A stretch of 64,000 nucleotides of DNA from Sialis fuliginosa (Eukaryota; Arthropoda; Insecta; Megaloptera; Sialidae). The position numbers and the translations under genes were made by a program. The stretch is from contig OY540822.1 in the NCBI GenBank assembly GCA_961205875.1, forward strand, positions 9,860,501-9,924,500. The letters run 5' to 3'. How positions within the stretch are numbered: position 1 is the stretch's first letter; every line of letters starts with the position of its first letter. The notes under the pieces are model-generated. The model did no database searches. It saw nothing but the letters and a program-made list of their open reading frames with translations, and was not told where the DNA came from. This document shows, in pieces, positions 41,998 through 54,200 of the stretch.

Positions 41998-42146
41998 CAG
42001 TCTGTCTAATAAGATCCTTTGATGTATTTTGCAGCCACTTCCCATCAATATTTTTGGTCCTTTGAGATGCATAAGAAGGAACTGAGTCTTTCTGTAGGGG
42101 ACAATACTTTTTTTTACCTACTGTGACACTCTTGTTAGACAGACTG
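41998..42146. mobile_element. Tc1/mariner-like MITE
   Basis: CAGTCTGTCTAA at the left is perfectly mirrored by TTAGACAGACTG at the right, with TA on both sides (41996-41997 and 42147-42148), as expected for TA-target elements. Only 149 bp and non-coding. It abuts the right end of the foldback element, so one may have inserted at the edge of the other. Confidence 0.7.
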
Positions 42147-42688
42147 TATTTATTTACAAAAACTGCTTTTAAAATGTAAATAATACAATATTGATTATTT
42201 AATTTAATTGAAGCAATGCAGTTTCTGTGAATATCGCATGTACTTTTGCCATACAGGACTTGGACGGCAATATTTTTACCTGATTATTTAAATTATCATA
42301 TACACTATTTGAGAATAAAGTGCACTTGATAACTTTATTTATTTATAATGACAAGTATATGATATTACTTATTGAAATATATTATGCATAGTTTAAAATA
42401 TAGTAGTTTTTATGTATTTCTGTATAATTGTTTTCCATAAAGTAAAATAACTTTCGTTTGGAGTTTAATTTTTTCCTATTTATTCACATCCTATTAATTA
42501 TCAGAATATTTGTTGTCAAATTTCATTTCAATTTATTTTATTACTTTATTTTGTCCAACCCATGGCCCGCGAGTATCTTTGGTGTGGCCCCCATCAGATA
42601 ATTTTTTTGAATAGGTATTCAAATTTTAATATTAAAACAATTTTAAAATCAAAACAAATTTGAATATTTCAGAATATTAACATAACAC

Positions 42689-43002
42689 CATGGGCGCCGT
42701 GAGGAGGGTGCAAGGAGGTGCACTTGTACCCCCCTAGCAAAAAAGAAAAAACACATGAAAAAATTAAGAAATACAATTTTTATTTTAAAATTCACTCTGA
42801 ATAACATTTTAAGTCATAGGTGTCCAACCTTTTGAACTTTCTAGGCAGCAGGTCAGAATATAAAACTGAAGACCTTTTTTTTTTTTAGTAATGCTAATTT
42901 CAATACAGGTTTATTATTATTTTTTTAAAATTATCCTCGCATGTAATTTAATTTTATATATCTAAATGCATCCCCCTGAAATAAATTCTGCCGGCGCCCA
43001 TG
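42689..43002. mobile_element. hAT-like MITE with perfect 8-bp duplication
   Basis: CATGGGCGCCG and its inverse CGGCGCCCATG bound a 314-bp non-coding element. The 8-mer CATAACAC flanks it at 42681-42688 and 43003-43010. An 8-bp duplication points to hAT, though the ends differ from the usual CAGGG. Confidence 0.75.
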
Positions 43003-43572
43003 CATAACACAATTTATATAATATTTATTTCAACAAAATCAAGTTTCAAATTTTGACAAGTAATTTTCTCTTATGCTGATATTGCATTATTAACCCTCTA
43101 TTGCATGAATTATTATTATTATTAGTGTTGTTACTGTTTTCATTTGGGAAATCTATGCTGTTAAAATCAGTTAATTGAAGATCTGAATAATAACAAAACG
43201 TTGTTTACACATTTAAATTCCTTGAATTGTCAGCATTTAATGGATACCCCACTCACCGAAACGGTGAATCTGAATTTGCATAACTTGAAATCCGCGTAAA
43301 AATTTTTAGTTCAAAATTTTTCATCGTAAATATTTCTTAAGCAACTTGAAATTAAAAAAAAGTTTCTAATAAGTAGTGCAGGATTTTTCTATTGTCTATT
43401 TTATAATATTTTTTTTAATTTTCAGATATCTCGTAGATTTTGAGATACAAAAAACTTATGTTTTCATATAAATAGAAGAAATATGAAATTTTTCAATTTT
43501 TGAACAGAATATTTTATTACCTTCTCAATGATATACATATATATATTATATTAAAATATCTGAAAAAATATT

Positions 43573-44828
43573 CAGGTCCCTCTTTCCCACTGGGCACTCT
43601 GAGCACGTGCCCAGGGCCCCACGATCGATAGGGGCCCCCATAACATCAAACGATAACCGATATTATTACCGAAAAACTTATTTATTTCGAAATTAAATAA
43701 ATTTTTATATATTTATATAGTAACTATATGAGTCAACTCAACTATAAAACTATAATACCTCTACGTCTTATTTCTTGTATTTTAGTCGATATTTGTATGA
43801 CGAGTGGAAGTTCACTGCAGGAAATTTCACTAAAAAATTTCGAATTTTTGATTTCGTTAAAAGTATGTTTATTGTATAGAAAATGACGTAAAAAGTTGTT
43901 TGTTTCAAACCGCAGGTCTGTATCTCAAACCGTTCTCGAGATATAGCCTCTCAAAGTTTTAGTTTTTTCAAATTTTTGGAGAAAAAAGGGAATAACTTTT
44001 GAACGCGTGGTCGGAATTGATTTTAGTTGACGGATTTGAAATCAGCGTGTCAAAAACTATATAATGACATGTATAATACTTTAAAATCCGACAAAATTTT
44101 TTTTGCCAAAAATCGACATTTTTTTAAGGTATACCCCTTTGAATTTTTTCGATTTTTCGCGAATTTTTTTCTTTCGAGTTTTAAGGTATTATACATGTCA
44201 TTATATAGATTTTGACACCCTGATTCCAAATCCGTCAACTAAAATCAATTCCGACCACGCCTTCAAAAGTTAGGGCCATTTTTCTTCAAAATTTTGAAAA
44301 AATTGAAACTTTGAGAGACTATATCTCGAGAACGGTTTGAGATACAGACCTGCGGTTTGAAGCATTCAACTTTTCACGCCATTTTCTACACAATAAACAT
44401 ACTTTTAACGAAATCAAAAATTCGAAATTTTTTAGTGAAATTTCCTGCAGTGAACTTCAACTCGTCATACAAATATCGACTAAAATACAAGAAAATAAGA
44501 CGTAGAGGTATTATAGTTTTATAGTTGAGCGTGTAAATTAATATTAAATGCTATTTTTGGTTAAAATGTTTGAGTTGCGCATAAAGATGAATATTCTAAT
44601 AATATTTTAAAATTATTTATTAACTGAAAACAAATATTTGTATTAATTTACCCATAAAGTAAGGGAAGCATTGTATCCCCTGCTTCCATGGACGCTTCGC
44701 CACTGATCTATTAATTTATGCTTATCTACTTTCTTTGTCTATCCTAACAAAATAGTGCTCTATCAAGGTCATAGGGGCCCCATTATCCTAATGTGCCCAG
44801 GGCCTCCAATAGATTAAAGACGGCCCTG
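43573..44828. mobile_element. hAT-like element carrying a nested foldback
   Basis: Ends CAGGTCCCTCTTT and (inverted) CAGGGCCGTCTTT form terminal repeats. The flanking 8-mers AAAATATT (43565-43572) and AATATATT (44829-44836) match at seven of eight positions. The 1,256-bp element has no transposase; most of its interior is the palindrome listed separately. Confidence 0.7.
43737..44529. repeat. large palindrome, arms of about 395 bp
   Basis: The left arm from CTCAACTATAAAACTATAAT runs through TTCACTGCAGGAAATTTCAC to a centre near 44132; the right arm is its inverse, with scattered substitutions and at least one single-base indel. Two overlapping opposite-strand reading frames of 62 codons at 44027-44238 resemble each other only because of this symmetry. 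Confidence 0.9.
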
Positions 44829-45278
44829 AATATATTGCTATCATCCAAAGGATCAACAAAAAGAATTTAAAAACAATTGACAAATTACTTATAAACCAAT
44901 ATAAAATGAATTAACAAATAAAAATTGCTATTAGCATATTTTATTTGTTTAAATTCTTTATATTGTTGTTAACTACAGTCATTTTTGATACTGTGTATTC
45001 AATTAATAATTGATAATATATAATAATTAATAATTCGGGTCTGAACTTCATTCTTTGAAGTTCGATTGGCTAGTGGTTATATATTCCTATGTCCATGGTC
45101 AGCAGGCGTCTTCACGGCGTCTGTCAGCGTCGGTTCAGCTGAGCTTTTTAACGTTTAGGTTAAAGTATTGATTGCGCGTGCGTAAATATGTGGAAATGAA
45201 CGTGACATGTGAAGGAAAATTAATATTTTTTAGTGACAAGTTTTTCAACGTCTGCATTATTTTTTTAATAGTATTATT

Positions 45279-48200
45279 ATGGGAACTAGAGCAGCAGCTT
45301 GTAGGTTTTAAAATATGTATAATTTATTATATTGTGCCACATTTAAGTAATTTATTTTTCATTGTTGTTTTTATTTGTTTACATTTGAATTTTTATGTTA
45401 CATGAATTTATTTATATTTTATATGTCCTGTCTTCAAATTTGATTTTGATTGAATATCTGACCTATATTTTGACTTATATATCTTTGATTTTTAGTTACT
45501 GTGAAAATCAGAAGTCTCTACGACTATCAACTACGATTAATGCACAATGTGATGCCTCCACCTTCTGGTGTGGACATAGCTAATACGATAAAATATTTTT
45601 CTCAAACTTTATTAAGTATGTATGAATAATATTTTCATTGTTGTATTGTTTGACAACAATTAAAATTTCAGCTGTCTTAAAAGATGTTCCTAGTTCACCA
45701 TTAGAAATGATTAAAAATCCAGAAATGGATTCAATGCGTTTGAGCCTCTTCCCTAATTTAGATTATAAAGGATTATATAACTCAATAGTACCTTTCATAG
45801 AAGTGGCACCTTTAATTCAGTATGGATTATATGGTACGATTAGTACATTATTATAATACGTTCATTTTGTAATTGTTGTATTTATTCTTGCTTGCAGAAT
45901 TTGGCCAAGCAGTTTTACAATGTTTAGGTTGTTTATTACCATTTTTAGATCGTGATATGATAGACAATTTACCATTTTTAACTTCATCGTGTATAGCAGT
46001 ATTCCCCGTAACTTTACACCAAGAAATAGTTAATTCTTTGTGTTTTTACATACTTCCTTTTACAATCCGTGAGTATAAAATATTTTTTGTTCAATTCAGT
46101 GAAGGCGGAACACCACTGTGATGATTTGTGTTTGTTTTTTTGGGGGGGAAACTTTTCTAAAAGAAATCACGTTGAAACACACAATGCACATCCGTTTTAT
46201 TTGGGGGGTATTCATTTGGGCCATCACAGCGGAGTTTCCTCTTAATAGATACGTACTGATGCGTATTTGAAATATTTAATAGCACGATATACAGACCAAG
46301 ATCAAGATAACTGCGTTTGTCAATCGTTATCTGCCGTTATAATGATGATGTTTCAATACTCGAAAGAACCTGCACACCACTGTCAGTTGCTAGAATGCTT
46401 GATGGGCCTTCGAAGCGCTGTGTTACGTGACTTGCTGTGTGTCATCGCGCACGGTTCCACCGAAGCGAGATCGCACGCAGCCAAACTTTTATTTTATTAC
46501 TGGCCACCTTTCAATGCGAATCTTTTCGACAAAAAAGGATTATTGAGTAAATTTGCTAGTGAGTTGAAAATAATTATGAATATGTTGAATGCCGAGGTAA
46601 TGTTTATTATTTCTGTTCAGGTAATTCGACTCCTTTTGTTTGTCAGAGGGATTTGTGTCCGAATACCGGCAATGCAGAAGCAGCTAAAGTATGTTATGAT
46701 CATTGCATATCAATAACGTTTGCTAGCGATTCCCCACCTCCGTTATACTTGTGCATAGAATGCGCAAATGAAATCCACAGAGAACACCCAAACCAAAGGT
46801 TTTTTGATATTTTGCACATGATGCAACAAGTTTCAATGGTTTGTGAGAATAAGGTGAGGATTTAAGTCAAGTTATCATCAATTATTAATTCACTAATTCA
46901 ATTGTCTCGAATAGAATTGTAGATCCAACGATAAGGCCGCGTATTCTATTTGTTTTTCAACCGAATGTGCGAGTTACAACGGTAACCATCCGATAAGATT
47001 TTGTCAGCAGTGCCACAACAACAGACACAATAATAGAAGAGGTAGCGACCATATAGTTCATAAAAGCTTACCTCCGATGTGGAGTATGGATGTGGAAATG
47101 CAGAATTATATGGTAGAAGCAATTATTAGTTTATTACGGGAAGCACAATTGCCGTCAGAATTGTGTAATGCTTATAATCCGTACGACGTATCATCATCGC
47201 TCGATAACTTTACAAATGAAGATCGCCAACTGTTGGGTAGATATGGAGTTTGGTTGTTAGTCGGTCGTTGTTCTCCGGATGCAAACATATCTCCGCATAT
47301 TCTCGGCCGACTGCTATCAATGCTATTTCATTGGTTTCATGCAACTTCTTTTTCAACCGATAGTAAGTTTTTTTCTGTTAAGCTTAGTTAAATTCTGAAT
47401 TGTTTTATATGTTTTAGGTAAAGTTGAAAATATGCTAGAGAAATTAAAACAAGAACACGTGTATAGCTGGTTGCAAGATGTATTAAAAAATCATTACGAT
47501 CTTTTCACTTCGTGTCTCTTAGCACACCCCTCGGAATATGTTAGAATCGGCGGCCATTGGTACATATTTCAAACAGTTTTAAATGTATGAAAGACTTGAA
47601 TTGTTATTGTTTTTTAGGGATACATTAGCTTCAAGAACGTCACATTTAAAAGATGGCTTCCTTAGGTTAGTTAGTTTAATTCCCTATAAAATAATAACGC
47701 CAGAGATATGGGATTACATAATGCCGTATTGGATGGAAGCTATTGTTAGCGATGTGCCTGAGAAAGAGTTACCCGAACTGCAAGAAGTCCTCATAAAGAT
47801 ATTCGATGTAGATAACAGTCCGTTAAAATTCGATGCACAAAGACTATACCATTTTGTTCTGGTTCGGTTTGAAAAAACTACTTCAAAAGTGCAAGAGCAA
47901 ACGTTACATTGGCTACAGGTCTGGAATATATTTACTGTACCCGAACTATAAATTTTTTTTTACTGGTATTTTTATTTTAACAGATTGTGACAATGTTAGA
48001 AATTACTCTGCCGTTAAATCTTCTATTCGATATGTTCAGAAACGGAGTACGTACTATGAAAAATGGCTCGAAAACTGAACTGAGTGAAGATTCCGTAACG
48101 AAACCTATAATAAATGGTCATAGAAACTCAATCTGTAAGTTTATAAACAATATATAAGAATTAATATAATTAATTAACAGCTGTTAATATTTTAGCCCAA

Positions 48201-51200
48201 GATGATGATTCTGGCAACACGTCATGTTCGGGTGAAGATCCACCAACTTCTCGAAACATGGATTTTGATGAAGATGCAGAACACAACTTGTCTTGTTGTA
48301 TTCTCATGCTCGATATTTTACTCAATCAAGTAATTATTGTTTTTATATATGCTTGATTCATTTAGACTATCAACGGTTACTTTTGTGTTAGATGGAACTT
48401 CAAGAAGTCGACAAGCATGGAGGGATCAACACGTCGTTGTGTCGAGACGTTTGCTGTCTATTAAAGTGCATGGTAGCAGTTGTATGGATCGAGAATCATT
48501 CGTGCACATTGTCTACAAAGTCGACGGAGTGCCGTTATTGTGATGCCAGTGTAATGTGGCACCAGCTATCACTGCAACTCATTAAGTATCTGTCGCCAAC
48601 GCAGACTGCCCACCCGCCCGATGTAAGTGAGAGAGATTGTCTCAGTTAATTATTTGTAACGTATTGTTATTTTATCCAAGGTGTACATAGAAGAAGTGTT
48701 GGATGACGTCAACAGCCACAAAAGTCCCCCAGAAGCAGACAAAAAGGACGGCAAATCGGACGCGGTAATGAGCATGCCGATCCCAGAGTCAGTTGGAGGT
48801 GTTTTGGTTCATATGCCACATGTATGTTCTGTACGTATCTGTATGAATGCATATTCGTATCTTACAATTGCAAAAAATCGTATATTTAATGAAAATTATT
48901 TTGAGGGGTCTAAAGTCAAAGGCGCTTGACAAATTTAAATAGGTTAATAATATTTACTTTCGAAACTAATAATGGAATTTGTTATGTATTTTATTTGAAC
49001 AGAATGAAAATCGGCGCCTTTGATTCTAGAATCTCACATACATAAATATATAAATAAATATATATATATATCTATATACATACAGTTTGAAATAAGTTTT
49101 CAGCATATTTGACTTTGACGGATGAGTCCATTGAAAAGTAAAATTTGAGTTTACGATTTTTTATTTGTGCATGAACTGGACTTTTTGAAAGCAGTAACTA
49201 ATAACATATACATTATATTATTGATTCTTATATTACATGTGTTTTATTTTAAATGTCAGTGAGTGTTGTTTCAATGTAAATACAATTTAATTAAATGTAC
49301 CCGCTCCACAAATAACCAGATTATTTTAATATTTTATTTATAATACAACCCTTGCTTATGCAGGCAGTTTACATCTATACGAGTTTATTTAACCTCGTCA
49401 TTTTCAAGTAGTCATTCTCTGTATTTATAACGGTTAAACAAAAAAATTACTTAAAAGTATCAAGTTATAATTTTTAGAATTTTATCTATCCGTTTGTTCC
49501 AACTTGAAACAAAAACTGTTGAATCGATTTTGATGAAACTTTCACTGTTTATACAGTGCGTTCACGATGAAAGGAACAAATTCGTTTAAAATTCAGGTAA
49601 TTATTTTGTGCAAAAACGCTCGGACCCGTCGATTAGTATTTTTAGTTGCGGATTTTTTGACATAAGAAAATTGTATACAGGGTGTCTCAGGAAAAACATA
49701 TGCAGTCATCATTGATTTTTTTAAATGGAACACCCTATATATTATAACATTTTTGAATTGTGCGATAAATTCTGAACACTTTTTGTACAGCATATCATAC
49801 TTCTAAAATCAGTGGTTTTTGGAATAATGACGTTTGAAAATTGACATTTTGAAATACACACAAGTGAAATAAAATGTTTAAATTGAAAAAATAAACTTTG
49901 AACATTTTTTTTAAAGCCAACAAAAACATCCTGGTATTGCAAAAAAAAGAAAAAAAGAAGAAAAAAAAAAAAAAAAGAAAAAAAAAAGTTCAATGTTTTT
50001 TCTTTTTTTTCCTCTTTTTTTCTTTTTTTTGCAATACCAGGATGTTTTTGTTGGCTTTAAAAAAAATGTTCAAAGTTTATTTTTTCAATTTAAACATTTT
50101 ATTTGACTTGTGTGTATTTCAAAATGTCAATTTTCAAACGTCATTATTCCAAAAACCACTGATTTTAGAGGTATGATATGCTGTACAAAAAGTGTTCAGA
50201 ATTTATCGCACAATTCAAAAATGTTATAATATATAGGGTGTTCCATTTAAAAAAATCAATGATGACTGCATATGTTTTTCCTGAGACACCCTGTATACAA
50301 TTTTCTTATGTCAAAAAATCCGCAACTAAAAATACTAATCGACGGGTCCGAGCGTTTTTGCACAAAATAATTACCTGAATTTTAAACGAATTTGTTCCTT
50401 TCATCGTGAATTTAGGAAAATGTACAATTGATACTCTATAATAAAAATACTGACTTGATACAAAAACTACTGAATCAAATTTGATGGGACTTCTGACCCT
50501 AAAATTGCATCGGTGAGAAAAATAACAGTACAAGTCCAAATTCTGTCTTTTTTTTTTTTTTTTTACATGAATCGGTTCGATAAATGTGATCTAAATATTG
50601 TGTGTAAGAGCAATATTATACCAGCCTTCCTTCATTAGTTCCAAGCATGTTTTAAATTTGAATGAGTGGAAGAACAGTACCTGTCCAACACTAGTTCTGT
50701 TTTTCCCTTCAGCCGCTAGGATGAGCTTGGGTCTGACTGACTGCACTTGCTATACTAATAAATTGTGTTTGACCGAAGTAATCTCAATAACTACTGGACC
50801 GATTTTAATAAAACCTACACCAAAGTGTTCCTTGAAATCTTAGGAGTTCTTTAGGCTACATATAATCACGCTATCGCTCAAAAGACCTGAGCAGTGAATA
50901 AATTAAAAAAGCTAGAGAAACAACAGATTTTTATCAAAATATCTATTCGTGGAAGAAGTGTCTCACTTCTTTTTTTCAAATTTTTTAACTTATAATGTTT
51001 GTATACATAATTTAAAATTTGTATAAACATTAAAAATAAAGTGACTTTTCAGATAAAGTGCGAAGTTGAGAGAAAGAAAAGTACTTGTACAATGATTTTA
51101 TTAATTTTTTTTTACACAAACAAAATATTTTTAATAACCCGTGATTGCATTAACAGGTCCTTAGGGGCTGTGCGGAAGCAGCTGTAAAGTTAATAAGTTG

Positions 51201-54200
51201 TAACCTGCAAATTTTTGAAACTTAAAACTTGGTTATCTCGAATTGAGAATTTTGGACTAGTACTGTTCTTCTTCTCACTGATTCAGTTGAATTAGGGCAG
51301 GTCCCCGTATTGAGAAAAATTTACAATCGATAATTCATAGTAAAACATGGAGAACTTGCAGTTAAACATAATGTAAGTTTTTGAAGCTACATGACTAAGC
51401 AAGGGTTAAAACAATTTTCTTGAATATTATAATTATTGTTGAAATAACTGGTTAGATTTGTTGTAGATTTGAATAAAAATGAAAATGATTAAATTATATG
51501 TTTTAAAAATTTTTGTTTATCCTGCAACGTATTGTTGGACTTAATCTCACTTTTTCCTAGAAAATTTTCAACTATTTAATAACAACATTACTTAGAAAAC
51601 AACAATCGGATTCACAATAAAAGTGAGGTTGATCGTTTGCTCTTGCCTTCAATGTTTTGATGTAATGCTTAGTAATAATAAAATACAACTGCTTTTCATG
51701 TTTCCTTGTTGTAAAACATTTTATATGTATTTCATAAACAATTACGGTGAGGTATTTCATATATTAATATGAAACATAAAATTTCAAGTTAAATATGTAA
51801 CAGATATAAACTGATAAACGTATAAAAATTAATCATCGATTGCTTACATATTTTAGATAATGACAGCAACAGTTGAAACTGTATCTGAACAATTGGACTT
51901 GGCTGCAATTATACCTACAGAAAAAGTTGTTTCTGCAGTCGCCAGAGCAATTACATTGTCAGAAACTGACGTTGGTAAGTATTCAAATTTATTATTTTAT
52001 TTATAGAGTTATGCGTTTATATATACACAGGTTTGTTTGTAATTTATTTATAATATAATTTTATTATAAATAAACACATAATTATTTGCATTCTTTTATC
52101 ATAAATTTAAGTGAAATATATGCTTGGGTGTGTAAAAAATACGTTAGTTAGTTCAATTTTAAGATGTGCCGCAAAGGAGGTCCTGTTTCCTATTTAAATA
52201 ACATGGAAAAATGATTCTTTAGTACTAAAATTGATATTACTGATTCATGATAACTGATGAAAAATTTTTAAGGGCATCATTTTGTAGAAGATAAAAGTGT
52301 CTACAAAGCAGGGCTGTGGAGTCGGAGTCGGAGTTTTAGTAATTTTGAGTGGAGTCGGAGTCGGTAAAAAGGTACCGACTCCGACTCCTTTAATTAAATA
52401 ATGATTTTTTACTTTTTTATTAATTATTTTTTGTTTGTTTTGAATTTTGAAGTACAATGAATTGAAATTTTCAATTACGACCGGAACCAGAATCACCGGA
52501 ATTCACACAAAAAATTCTGCCCGGAAATGGAATTTTTTCATAAAAATTCTATATGAATTAATTTTAACAATTAAATAATATAAATACCTATGTACATTTT
52601 TTACCTACATAGGTTGTATCTTTTTATATCAACACAAGAAAATAATATTATTTGAAATGGTATTTCTTATGTAAATAGTATGAAGTACATTACATTATAC
52701 GAAATTGTCTCTTCTGCATTTCCGTAATTTTCGCAGCTTCTTTTCGATCATATAAATTACGTGCCTAAACAGCTATTGAAGGGGTAAAAACCATCCTCAA
52801 AATTTGAATTTTAAATACAAATTTATATGTTATTAATTCATGTTACCTTGGATACAAATGCAACTAAATTCAAATTGTTAAATTAGTTATTCTACGAATT
52901 AGGCCATTATAAAACTAATATAAATTATACAAAGGTGAGTTTTATTTCTGACAAATCCCATTGCAATTTTTCATATACATATTAAAAATTATTTAAAAAG
53001 ATATTAAAGAACATGGAAGTCATGTATGGTCAGGGCTTCGAACCGGAACTGAACCGAAAACCGGAAAAACTGTTATTTTTTGCCGGAACGAAAACCTGAA
53101 CCGAACCGAAAAAAAATACGGTTTTCGGTTCGATACATGCTAAAATATGCGCGTTAACATGATCTTACTTTCGACTTGAATTGTCGTTCAGTTGTCATTA
53201 ACGCAACACGTCTTATACGTTTTGGGTATTCGCTCTTATATTCTTGGGTCACTTACTAGTCAACTAGTCACTACCATCCATACTAAGTATTAATTTTTTT
53301 AATTGTTTTCTTTATTTCATTCATTAATACAGTGAAACGCCGTTTTTGAAGAGACTGACGGGAAAAAAACATAATTAGAGGGAAAACGACAAAACGTATA
53401 GTTTTAATAAAAGAGATCATGAAATGAAAACATACACTTAAATAAAAACAATGATACGCCAATGCCTCATTTTAAAATTCGTTACAAGCTTCAATAGAAT
53501 CATTTAAAAAATATATTTGCAATAATCACTTATTTTAAACAGTTATAATATACATCCTTAATATATATAAAGCTCAACGTCTCTCTGTCTGTCTGTCTGT
53601 CCGTTAGTTACCTTATCACTCGAGAACCACTTATCCGATTTACGTGTTTTTTTTAAATTCTCTGGCCAGGTTATAGGCTATATTTTTTTACGTTAGGTAA
53701 CATAACAATTTCTTAATAATAGCCGAAGGCGGTCTCGAAGGTCTTCGGGCATTAGATAGTCTTAAAGATAATGGTGTAAGCTATATTTAAAAAAAAACTG
53801 GAGTCTCCTCGATCGCGCCAAGCTGACATATTAACTATTCAACTTATTTGTTAAATTTTCAATTTAAATTTCTTAATAATAGCCGAAGGAGCATACGAAG
53901 GTCTTCGGGCATTAGATAGTCTTAAAGATAATGGTGTTAGCTATATTTAAAAAAAAAACTGGAGTCTCCTCGATCGCCCCAAGCTGACATATTAACTATT
54001 CAACTTATTTGTTAAATTTTCAATTTAAATTTCTTAATAATAGCCGAAGGAGCATACGAAGGTCTTCGGGCATTAGATAGTCTTAATATAAGTAAATTAA
54101 AAATTCACGTAATGGCGACGAAATGCTTTGTGCTAGCTTTTTGTACCATAAAGAGTCGGAGTCGGAGGTTTTTGTACCGACTCCACAGCCCTGCTACAAA

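Larger units (their letters stand above)
41259..45278. other. transposon-rich interval between invadolysin and unc79
   Basis: After the invadolysin 3' UTR this 4-kb stretch is largely transposon DNA: a foldback element (41575-41997), an abutting small MITE (41998-42146), a hAT-like MITE (42689-43002) and a hAT-like element with a nested palindrome (43573-44828). The last 250 bp (about 45030-45278) would be the unc79 promoter and 5' UTR. No gene supported. Confidence 0.55.

Noticed and set aside
44027-44238. Overlapping opposite-strand frames that resemble each other
   Set aside because: They are a consequence of the palindrome at 43737-44529, not a conserved gene pair.
45172-45583. Open frames of 77 and 62 codons upstream of unc79 exon 2
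   Set aside because: They read across the first unc79 coding exon and its intron in other frames and have no recognisable domain.
49898-50176. Lys-rich then Phe-rich 92-codon frame
   Set aside because: It is a translation of the A/G-rich and T/C-rich palindrome centre.
49593-50378. Two identical 66-codon proteins on opposite strands
   Set aside because: Identity is forced by the palindrome; neither has features of a real protein.
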